Source: a virus. Taken from it: DNA of 40,114 nt. The notes under the pieces are model-generated. The model saw only the letters and a program-made list of their open reading frames with translations. It was not told the origin of the DNA and did not search any database. Positions 24,974 through 32,478 of the stretch are shown here, one piece after another (within the stretch, counting starts at the first letter, position 1; each line of letters begins with the position of its first letter). The stretch lies in the IMG/VR virus record IMGVR_UViG_3300037041_001268, positions 1-40,114 of that record; one strand, written 5' to 3'. The position numbers were made by a program, and so were the translations under genes.

Positions 24974-27169
24974 ATGAAACTTTCAATCAAATACGAAAAT
25001 CAAGATATTAAAGAACACAAAGACTTTGTGAGTGAGTTCATAAAACTCCTACAAAAAGAATATCCCTTAAAACAAGATCTAAAAATTATCTTTATGGATG
25101 GTAAAAGGGGAGACATGTCCACAGGTAGTAGACGTGGTGATAATCTTATTAAAGTTTTGGCGAAAGGTAGATTAAATAGGGATATCATGAGAACTCTCGC
25201 ACATGAGTGGGTCCACGAATATCAAATGACAATCTTGAATAGGAAACCTGGACCAAACATCGGTGGAAAAAATGAAGACGAAGCAAACGCATTTGCGGGT
25301 CGTTTGGTTAAGATGTTTGAAAAAGAACATCCTGAATTGGAAGAAATCATGTATGAAAGTAAAAGTATAAAAGGTCGTATTGATCTTATATCCGAACAAA
25401 TACTTTTGACTGAAAAAGAAACTATTAAGGAAAATTTGTTGGTTGAGATGAAAAAAATTGGAATCGAAAAACTACCATACTCATATTCTGCATTACAAAG
25501 ATTTATTGATTCTAAAACCATGAATATTCATTACAACAAACACTATAAAGGTTATGTTGATAAACTGAATAAAGCAATCAAAGATAAAAAAGGTGATATG
25601 GATTTAGAAGAAATTATTAAATCCATTAGTAAGTTTGACGATAAAGTTAGAAATAATGCGGGGGGTGCTTTTAACCACGCTCTTTTTTGGAAAATGTTAT
25701 CACCAAAAAAACAATTACCAAAAGATGAAATCTTAAAAAAAATTAGAGAAGATTTTGGTAACATCAAAAAACTAAAAGACGAATTTAACAAAGCTGCTCA
25801 GGATCGGTTTGGATCTGGTTGGGCTTGGTTGTATTTGGCTAAAGACGGTAAATTAAAAATTATGTCCACACCTAATCAGGACAATCCCCTAATGAATATT
25901 ATTAAGGGGGGTGGTTATCCATTACTTGGTCTTGATGTTTGGGAACACGCTTATTATCTGAAATACCAAAATAAAAGAGACGAATATATTTCTAAGTTTT
26001 GGGACGTGGTGAATTGGGAATTTGTTAATGACTTATTAATTAGTAGGACTTCTAAGAAAAAACTTAACGAGTCAAATGGAATAAATGAAATAGCACTTAA
26101 ACGAGATTCCAAAATAGATTATTTATGTCGACAATCAAAATCAAAAGAATCACCTTATTGTCAATTAAAAAATTTCAGAGATGGGTTAGAAGATGATTAT
26201 TTGGTTAGCGAATTAGAACGTTCTATTTTTATATTAGACCAATTCTTTGTGATGAAAAATGTTGGTACGTTTCCCGTAATCATAAAATTAGCCCTCCAAG
26301 ACACAAATAGAACTGTGAACTTTTTAGAGTTAGTTTCAGACTTTATTGTAGATAAAAAATATGATGACGACCAAGTAAAAAAAATATTAACCAAACAAAG
26401 ATATTCCACCACAATACCTAAAGATATTGAGGGGTTATTGGCTTATGCAAGACAAAAAGAACACAGTAAATATGAAGATAGATTTTCAGGTGAGTACTTT
26501 GAGAAAAGACCGACAAAATTACAATTAGATTATAAATGTTCTGATAACGCGAAAGAAACATTAATTGATGTGTTAAAACAAGTTCATTCTGGTACCGAAA
26601 CTCTGGATTATACATTCTTTCAGATAGCATCTTGTTTATCTAAATCATTTAAAAAAGGTAGTTATTATATAAAGGCCGATTTAATTACTAAACAAGATTT
26701 AAAAGATGAAAACGGTAAAGTTATATTTCCGAGTGGATCATTCTTTGAGGTTAAAAAAATGGACCCATTCATAGATAGTTATTTATCAGAGTTTTTTTCC
26801 ATTTTCAAACAAAGCTCACTATCAAGCGAAAAACCAATATACTTAAAACTATACAACGAATTAATTGAGAAAATCTTTGTTTGGTTAAACACCAAACCTT
26901 CGGCTCAGGAATATCTCGATAAAGTTAGAAGTCAAATGTCGGGTATAATCTACGAGGGTGATTTAATTGTTCCTATCGAATATATTGATTTATATTGGTC
27001 CAATAAAGGTCAAAGAGGTTGTGATGAAAAAAGACTATCAATAAGGTTTAGAATAAAACCCGAATATAATAAAATTGATGGTTTCTTCTTTAGAGATAAA
27101 GATACTTTAGAATCAGTCACTTTGAATGTAAAATCAAAGGACAGAGAAAAGATCGTTTGTATTGACTAA
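24974..27169 (+). CDS. zincin metallopeptidase-superoxide dismutase fusion with unknown C-terminal domain
   Basis: A 731-residue protein in three parts. Residues about 1-125 are a small zinc-peptidase-like domain with HEWVH (H77, E78, H81) and a downstream NEDEANAFAG helix offering the third ligand. Residues about 165-357 are a complete Fe/Mn superoxide dismutase with ligands H186 (NIHYNKH), H235 (FNHALFW), D321 and H325 (DVWEHAYY). NNAGG and STPNQDNP (Gln302) match the manganese-type pattern, so superoxide would be converted to peroxide and oxygen. Residues about 375-731 match nothing I recognise. A TTG at 24956 could start the frame, but ATG 24974 is chosen because the start-site motif overlaps the earlier codons. 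An LISEQ sequence between the first two domains could be a processing site. The gene precedes the neck gene on the same strand, suggesting late expression. Confidence 0.85.
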   Translation: MKLSIKYENQDIKEHKDFVSEFIKLLQKEYPLKQDLKIIFMDGKRGDMSTGSRRGDNLIKVLAKGRLNRDIMRTLAHEWVHEYQMTILNRKPGPNIGGKNEDEANAFAGRLVKMFEKEHPELEEIMYESKSIKGRIDLISEQILLTEKETIKENLLVEMKKIGIEKLPYSYSALQRFIDSKTMNIHYNKHYKGYVDKLNKAIKDKKGDMDLEEIIKSISKFDDKVRNNAGGAFNHALFWKMLSPKKQLPKDEILKKIREDFGNIKKLKDEFNKAAQDRFGSGWAWLYLAKDGKLKIMSTPNQDNPLMNIIKGGGYPLLGLDVWEHAYYLKYQNKRDEYISKFWDVVNWEFVNDLLISRTSKKKLNESNGINEIALKRDSKIDYLCRQSKSKESPYCQLKNFRDGLEDDYLVSELERSIFILDQFFVMKNVGTFPVIIKLALQDTNRTVNFLELVSDFIVDKKYDDDQVKKILTKQRYSTTIPKDIEGLLAYARQKEHSKYEDRFSGEYFEKRPTKLQLDYKCSDNAKETLIDVLKQVHSGTETLDYTFFQIASCLSKSFKKGSYYIKADLITKQDLKDENGKVIFPSGSFFEVKKMDPFIDSYLSEFFSIFKQSSLSSEKPIYLKLYNELIEKIFVWLNTKPSAQEYLDKVRSQMSGIIYEGDLIVPIEYIDLYWSNKGQRGCDEKRLSIRFRIKPEYNKIDGFFFRDKDTLESVTLNVKSKDREKIVCID

Positions 27170-27188
27170 CACAAACTAATTATTAAAG

Positions 27189-27199
27189 ATATTTATAGA
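27189..27199 (+). promoter_or_regulatory. start-site motif GATATTTATAG before the neck gene
   Basis: GATATTTATAG lies 11 bases before the ATG. It runs into AGAG-AAAAAA-CTCT, a 4-bp hairpin with its 3' end touching the start codon. Confidence 0.6.
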
Positions 27200-27210
27200 G
27201 AAAAAACTCT

Positions 27211-28338
27211 ATGGCAATTATCAACGAACCAGAAAGAAGTGAATTCTACCAAAAAGTAAGACATCTTTTAGGTGCACCTTTGAGGTCGGTAGAATTAGAA
27301 GATGAAATGATGGATACTCTTTTAGAGTACTCTATTGATGATTATTCACAATATGTACAAGATTGGTTGATCGAATCTCAGTGGACTTCTCTTTATAACT
27401 TAAATTTAGATACGCAATCTTTATCTAGAGCTTTTGTGACAAAAAGTTTAGATTTTGAAACAAGGTACACATACGCTTATTCTAAAATTGTTGGGTTACA
27501 AGCTGGTGGTGATTGGGTAATTAAAAAAGATTATATACAATTAGTACCAAACCAACAAATATATGAAATTCCTGCAGGTCGTGAGGTGAATGAAGTATTA
27601 TGGTTTACACCATCAACTTTAAATACGACAATGTTTGGTATCGGTGGATTTGCCGGTGTTGGGGTAGGGACTGGTTTAGGTGGTGGAGGCGGTCTTGCTC
27701 AAATTGGTAACATGGCAGGAAGTTATTATTTAACACCCGCTTTTGATATGTTACTCAGAATGCAAGAGGTTAATATACAAAGAAGGATTTTTGCTGGTGA
27801 TCTAACTTATTACATCACAGCATTACCTGATGGTAAAAAAGCATTACACTTATTGAATACACCGGGTGGGAAATTTGATTTTGGTAATGCGGAACTAGCA
27901 CAAGGTCAAGTTTGGTATTGGTATTATGATGTTGGTCAAGGAGATAGAGATAAGTGTTTGGCGGATAATCCTGACATCGTACTCTTACCATCGGACGTAC
28001 CATTCAATAAAATAAGTTGGTACAAACTTAATAATCCAGCGCAGATTTGGGTTAGAAGGTGGTTCACCGCATATTGTAAAGAAACTTTAGCAAGAGTTCG
28101 TGGTAAATTTAGTGGTAATCTTAAAGCACCTGACGGTGATTTAACTATGGATTACGCATCGTTATCTACTGAAGCTAAAGATGAAAAGACAAAATTGATT
28201 GACGAGTTGATAGGACCTGAAGGTAGGTTAACAAGATTACGTCCTGAAAAAATTATGGAGAGAGAAGCGTTACTTGCTGAAAACTTAAACAAACAACTTA
28301 AGTTTAGAGCCATGCCTCGCCAAATATATGTAATATAA
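27211..28338 (+). CDS. neck / head completion protein (gp13-like)
   Basis: A 375-residue protein with the N-terminal LEDEMMDTLLEYSIDDYSQY pattern of T4-type neck gp13, in which a helix pairs with gp14 to seal the head. T4 gp13 is 309 residues. There is a Gly-rich insertion at about 143-170 (GIGGFAGVGVGTGLGGGGG). The C-terminal half holds an RVRGKFSG helix and a charged tail ending in MPRQIYVI. It is followed after four bases by the small beta-rich gene. Its strand is opposite to the rest of the tail genes, so the head-tail joining genes are split over two units. It starts 11 bases after GATATTTATAG. Confidence 0.65.
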   Translation: MAIINEPERSEFYQKVRHLLGAPLRSVELEDEMMDTLLEYSIDDYSQYVQDWLIESQWTSLYNLNLDTQSLSRAFVTKSLDFETRYTYAYSKIVGLQAGGDWVIKKDYIQLVPNQQIYEIPAGREVNEVLWFTPSTLNTTMFGIGGFAGVGVGTGLGGGGGLAQIGNMAGSYYLTPAFDMLLRMQEVNIQRRIFAGDLTYYITALPDGKKALHLLNTPGGKFDFGNAELAQGQVWYWYYDVGQGDRDKCLADNPDIVLLPSDVPFNKISWYKLNNPAQIWVRRWFTAYCKETLARVRGKFSGNLKAPDGDLTMDYASLSTEAKDEKTKLIDELIGPEGRLTRLRPEKIMEREALLAENLNKQLKFRAMPRQIYVI

Positions 28339-28342
28339 TTTT

Positions 28343-28693
28343 ATGGATATCATTAGAGAAAAACCGGTAAGAAAAACTGTAATAAAAGGAGATAGAACTT
28401 TAAATTTAGATACCTATGATACCATAGTTGTTAGTGATGAGTTTTATTCCACTAATGGAGAATCGTTAATAATTGTTAGAGATGTTGATAGTTGTACCAT
28501 AAAATTAGACTCAACCACAACACCAGATAAGATTGTAATTAAAACTTTAACTAATTGTTTAATCTTACCTGATGTTGGTCGAATTGACGATGATTGGGAT
28601 GAGATATCCGTAGGTCGTGGTGCTTGTGTTGAGTTAAAGAACGTCAGAGGTGTCTGGTATATTCTCTCCTCCGATGGTCTCAAGATCGAATAA
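28343..28693 (+). CDS. small beta-rich structural-like protein (116 residues)
   Basis: Unrecognised. The sequence alternates short hydrophobic strands with polar turns (TIVVSDEFY, SLIIVRDVDSCTIKLD, ACVELKNVRGVWYIL), as in the triple-beta or decorating domains of phage fibres and head proteins. The ending VELKNVRGVWYILSSDG is reminiscent of phage fibre C-termini. It follows the neck gene by four bases and is likely co-expressed. Its last 60 bases overlap the 3' end of the convergent DNA polymerase gene. The start ATG is the only good one after the neck gene. Confidence 0.7.
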   Translation: MDIIREKPVRKTVIKGDRTLNLDTYDTIVVSDEFYSTNGESLIIVRDVDSCTIKLDSTTTPDKIVIKTLTNCLILPDVGRIDDDWDEISVGRGACVELKNVRGVWYILSSDGLKIE

Positions 28694-31495
28694 GTTTTGA
28701 TTTGGTAGATATTTCCACATATAAGAGTCCGCATCTTTATACATATGGTAAGGAGTTTCACCAACTCTATCCCAAAAAGACATTTCCTCATTAGAAATTT
28801 CCATAACATCTTCTAATTTATCTTGGTCACCCTCATCAAATGGTTGTCCGTTAATTAACTCACACTGAACTTTAGTGAAGAAAGGTCTATCTTCAGGATT
28901 TTTAACCAATAAACCATTTCTAACTTCTTGTTGGAACACAACCAATAAAGGCTCAACTCTTTTATTGAAAGTTGCTATCGCTCTTTGGATGTTGTATTCA
29001 CCTGTCATAGTCGGATTACTTTCAAGATCTGATGGATCAATACGATAACAATTTAACTGAATAATTGATTCTGCGGATTCAGGTATTGTCGTACCATAAT
29101 TTGAAATGTATGTGTCGATGTGTTCTTGTGTCCACCCTTTCTTTGGTTTGTTAACTTTCTGAACATCACCATGTGAAGCTTTGGTTCCGTTATTCACATA
29201 AAAGATTACCTCACCAAGATTTGCATTTAACTTATCTCTAATTGCCAACTCCATGTGTGCTTGTCGAGACATCAACGCCCCCGCCTTAGTTTTGGTTTTA
29301 CTTCGTGCAATATAATCATCAATACTTTGTTTGATCTTAGCTTTGTTCGCAATATCCATTAACGGAATCTTTTGATCAAAGATCTTTTGTACGTATTCAT
29401 AATACCACTCAACAAACTCTTGTCCTTTACCATCAAGTAATAACTTAATTCCCTTATCCAAAAACTTCTCAATATAGATCGGCATTTTCTTAGACTTAAT
29501 TGAGTTTCCTGTAAGTTTGATCTTACCTTTAGCGGTGATAAGTGCGTAGTTCTTACGAGCTAAGTTAATACACGCTGGCCATTGTCCGTCAGTGTCAAGT
29601 GCCATCTCACCTCTCATTGCAAGATCATTAAACTCCATTACATCCGCTTCTTCACCAACATATTCTTTACCATCAACAACTTTCCAATTCAAACCCTTAC
29701 CGACGTATCTTCTTGTCTCAACACCTTCAGGGACTGAGAAGTTAATACCATCCGTATCCATTACGAGTGGTGTATATCCACGATCCATAAAGAAGTGAAT
29801 CATCATACGAAGATACTGACGACCTGTACAAGTAATCATCTCACCCTTATCCATGTCACCCCAATGGAATACCTGTGGAGCAGACAAGGCTCCGAACATC
29901 GAGTTGATGAAAATCTTAATTGGTAATTGTTTACGGTCATAAGATGTCGATTTCTTTTTGTCTATTGACGCATATTCTTCGGCAAGTTGTTTGTATTTGA
30001 TACGAGTGTTACGGAAGTAAGATAACAGACCTTTCATCGCACCTGTCACATCACACTCGGGGAATACATCGTGTACCAACTGAATAGATGGATATAGAGA
30101 CGAGTAGTCAAGCTTTAGAACGTTTCTTGAGTATCCTGTTCGGATCAGACGAGAAAGTCCTCCTACGAAGTTCCCTTTATCATTCTTAGCAGGAATTGCA
30201 AGTCCGTGTTTGTAAGACCAAGCCAACATTAACATTTTCCATAATGTTGCGGTACCCATCGTTGAAACTCTTTCGTATGTTGTTGGGAGTAGTGATGCCA
30301 ACAAGAATGATCCTTGGTTGAATTCTTCGTCAACCAATAAGGTTTCTTCCAAGTCATCGTCAAGATAACGCTCGATGATGTCGTCCCCCGTTGTTTTAAT
30401 ATAAACGTTTGAGTGTCTACCACATACGTCATCGATCTTAGGGTCTACACCAACCTTTTTGTATTTACCATTTTCTATGTTCAACCAGTAGTCTTCTTTC
30501 TCACGATACATAGACCCAATCTTATCATGATCTACATAAACACGATCAGGAGCCTCAGCCTCAATATATTTGGTAATATACTTCAAACCTGCCTCTTTGA
30601 TGTTTGAGTTAATTGCTTGCGCTCTACGAACTGAGTGAAGGATATCAATAATGTTGTAACCCCACATTTGAGTTTGGTTAAACTTCTCAACCTCGTTGGC
30701 GAGTTTCAACATAGATTCCTTAGTTGAAATACTTTTTTCAGGGTTGAGGGACTTTGCGATTTTCTTAATGTCAAGATTCAACATCTTACATCTTTCGTAA
30801 ATCCAATACCAGTCGAAGTTAAATGAATTGTATCCTGAAAGAATTGATGGTTTGTGTTCGTCAATTAAATTGAAGAACTCCACAAGTCCTCTTCTTTCAT
30901 CATCAGGTGTGGCACACTCGATTACTTTTCTAAATCCTTTGTTTGTTTTAACTCCAATCATAAAGATACGACCATCCTTGGGCTCAAGTGAGGTCGTCTC
31001 CAAGTCGAATACCATCCTCGTGATGTCGTTGTATTCCTCGAATCCCTTGAATAGTCGTTTCTCTTTTGAGATGAGGTATTGTTCAACAGGAGGTAATACC
31101 ATAACAAGATCTTTGGTTTTTTCACCCCAAGGATCTACACCACCTTCTCTAAAGAATTGAATGAGGTTTCTATAACCTTTCATTGACTTAACCATAAAGG
31201 TAAGTCCTCGTTCTAAACGATCATTACCATCAGTTCGAAGTTTCTCGATGATGATACCATGTTTAGACATGGCTTCTTTCTGTAACGCTTTTGATGATGA
31301 ATAAAAGTTTTGACCACGTAAGTCACCAACCCAAGCAAATGAGATTAATGTATCTCTTTGGATCTGTTTACCTTTACCTGGAACTTCTTTGATTTTGTAG
31401 ATTTTGTCGGATACGTAATCGTACTCTACCGATACGATAAATTCTTCAGGGTCATTTCCCTGAAGAAATTGTTCTATTTCTTCTTGTGATATCAT
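28634..31495 (-). CDS. gp43: family B DNA polymerase (gp43-like)
   Basis: The replicative polymerase, 953 residues (T4 gp43: 898). It carries the 3'-5' exonuclease motifs FDLETTS (D164, E166) and GYNSFNFD (D228), then palm motif A LDYSSLYPS (about 463), motif B NSMFGAL (about 526) and motif C MDTDGINF (about 578), where the usual DTDS reads DTDG. Further on comes a KKMPIYIEKF thumb-side motif. The C-terminus carries the extra segment expected for clamp interaction but without a clear clamp box. No intein or split is seen. It is read against the small beta-rich gene and shares its final 60 bases with it. A hairpin in the leader (31521-31538) could be a regulatory target. The only start-site-like motif is about 55 bases away, so it may belong to an early class. 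Confidence 0.95.
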   Translation of the reverse strand: MISQEEIEQFLQGNDPEEFIVSVEYDYVSDKIYKIKEVPGKGKQIQRDTLISFAWVGDLRGQNFYSSSKALQKEAMSKHGIIIEKLRTDGNDRLERGLTFMVKSMKGYRNLIQFFREGGVDPWGEKTKDLVMVLPPVEQYLISKEKRLFKGFEEYNDITRMVFDLETTSLEPKDGRIFMIGVKTNKGFRKVIECATPDDERRGLVEFFNLIDEHKPSILSGYNSFNFDWYWIYERCKMLNLDIKKIAKSLNPEKSISTKESMLKLANEVEKFNQTQMWGYNIIDILHSVRRAQAINSNIKEAGLKYITKYIEAEAPDRVYVDHDKIGSMYREKEDYWLNIENGKYKKVGVDPKIDDVCGRHSNVYIKTTGDDIIERYLDDDLEETLLVDEEFNQGSFLLASLLPTTYERVSTMGTATLWKMLMLAWSYKHGLAIPAKNDKGNFVGGLSRLIRTGYSRNVLKLDYSSLYPSIQLVHDVFPECDVTGAMKGLLSYFRNTRIKYKQLAEEYASIDKKKSTSYDRKQLPIKIFINSMFGALSAPQVFHWGDMDKGEMITCTGRQYLRMMIHFFMDRGYTPLVMDTDGINFSVPEGVETRRYVGKGLNWKVVDGKEYVGEEADVMEFNDLAMRGEMALDTDGQWPACINLARKNYALITAKGKIKLTGNSIKSKKMPIYIEKFLDKGIKLLLDGKGQEFVEWYYEYVQKIFDQKIPLMDIANKAKIKQSIDDYIARSKTKTKAGALMSRQAHMELAIRDKLNANLGEVIFYVNNGTKASHGDVQKVNKPKKGWTQEHIDTYISNYGTTIPESAESIIQLNCYRIDPSDLESNPTMTGEYNIQRAIATFNKRVEPLLVVFQQEVRNGLLVKNPEDRPFFTKVQCELINGQPFDEGDQDKLEDVMEISNEEMSFWDRVGETPYHMYKDADSYMWKYLPNQNLFDLETIGGENIPDTSDVL

Positions 31496-31520
31496 ATAAA
31501 TTTACTTTTGGTCTATTAGC

Positions 31521-31538
31521 TGTCGAATAAGGTCGACA
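31521..31538 (-). promoter_or_regulatory. hairpin in the DNA polymerase leader
   Basis: TGTCGA-ATAAGG-TCGACA, a perfect 6-bp stem with a 6-base loop, lies 25 bases upstream of the polymerase ATG. T4 gp43 represses its own translation through a leader hairpin; a similar role here is inferred only from position. Confidence 0.35.
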
Positions 31539-31550
31539 TTTACCTTCGTA

Positions 31551-31560
31551 AATAAATATA
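31551..31560 (-). promoter_or_regulatory. start-site-like motif TATATTTATT upstream of DNA polymerase
   Basis: Minus-strand CCTATATTTATTTACG, about 55 bases before the polymerase ATG. It is farther than the other copies and less well matched. Confidence 0.3.
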
Positions 31561-31598
31561 GGAGTAAAAAATACCCTTATCAATATGTGAGTTAAATT

Positions 31599-32438
31599 TT
31601 AATTACAATCGATAATTTCTGTAATTACGCCATCGGTTACATAGAACATTCTATAACCTCCCTCATAATTGGTGAGAAAGTATCCGGTGTCGTTTGTTTT
31701 ATAACAAGAAATTTCATTATCAAAAACTAAAGACCCAACATTTAATGTTGGTAAGTTAAAGAACCTAACAAGATAATCTGAAGTGGTACAATTACCTTGT
31801 AAGAAACAAAGATAACCATAACAAATACTTTCTATTGAGTCGAATGTACCAAACTGATCTGTACCATAAACTAAGTTCTTCATCACAGGGTGGGGACAAA
31901 TCGGTTGGTTTGGTGTTTGAGTAGGTGTTGGTGTTATTGTTGGCGTCGGTGAATTAGATGGTGCTGGTGTAGGACTAATAACAGGTGCTTTGGTTGGTGT
32001 TGGTGTTGGTGATGGGAATGGTGTCGTACAACAACTATAATTTAATGTATAACAACTGTTATACGGTAAACTATCAGAAATGAAACTCTCAACAACATTT
32101 ATAAATAATGGTTCTCTAATTGGTAGAACTAAAGTGCCGTCATCATTTATGAACATAAACTGACCTTCGTATCTACCAATTCTACTCGTATCCTGTTGTG
32201 TAAATCTGTAGTAAACGTAATATTCAGGTGATGCGTTGGGGTTCATCTCAAGTTTTTCAACAAACCCTGCTGATTTTGTATATACTTTTGGTATACCGTT
32301 ATCGGTACCAACCATAGAAAAAAAGATTGATGATCTTTCTATAAACTCCATCATATCCTCAAAACTCTGAGTACCGTCATTCACTACTTGCATTTTAAGT
32401 ACTGGTAATGACGCGTTCTGACCTATTGTAAATTCCAT
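31599..32438 (-). CDS. stalked virion protein A (anchor, Pro/Thr stalk, head)
   Basis: A 279-residue protein in three parts. Residues 1-137 are an anchor domain aligned without gaps to that of the neighbouring gene (shared LPVLK, FFSMV, YYVYY-FT--DT, GRY-GQF-F, LVLP, CC). Residues 138-182 are a stalk of PTPTP and SPTPAPS units. Residues 183-279 form a unique Cys-containing head with no recognised family. Phage adhesins are often built this way, with a common baseplate or capsid anchor and varied tips, so a fibre or decoration role is likely (inference). The ATG at 32438 is preferred over a TTG one codon earlier because it stands 12 bases after GTATTTATAG. The stalk is a candidate for O-glycosylation by the enzymes encoded upstream. 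Confidence 0.75.
   Translation of the reverse strand: MEFTIGQNASLPVLKMQVVNDGTQSFEDMMEFIERSSIFFSMVGTDNGIPKVYTKSAGFVEKLEMNPNASPEYYVYYRFTQQDTSRIGRYEGQFMFINDDGTLVLPIREPLFINVVESFISDSLPYNSCYTLNYSCCTTPFPSPTPTPTKAPVISPTPAPSNSPTPTITPTPTQTPNQPICPHPVMKNLVYGTDQFGTFDSIESICYGYLCFLQGNCTTSDYLVRFFNLPTLNVGSLVFDNEISCYKTNDTGYFLTNYEGGYRMFYVTDGVITEIIDCN
31893..32027 (-). repeat. Pro/Thr-rich stalk coding repeats, protein A
   Basis: GGTGTTGGTGTT-like units on the plus strand encode the 45-residue PTP/TPT stalk between the CC of the anchor and the PICPHP that opens the head. Confidence 0.75.
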
Positions 32439-32450
32439 CAATTCTTTTAA

Positions 32451-32460
32451 CTATAAATAC
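32451..32460 (-). promoter_or_regulatory. start-site motif GTATTTATAG before stalked protein A
   Basis: A perfect copy of GTATTTATAG with a 12-base gap to the ATG at 32438. Confidence 0.65.
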
Positions 32461-32478
32461 TTGGAAATTAAAAGTTGG

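Noticed and set aside
24931-25011. AGGAGGT before an ATG at 24952 opening a 19-codon frame
   Set aside because: The purine stretch encodes the last Arg codons of the helicase and the frame is tiny. Other genes here lack Shine-Dalgarno sequences.
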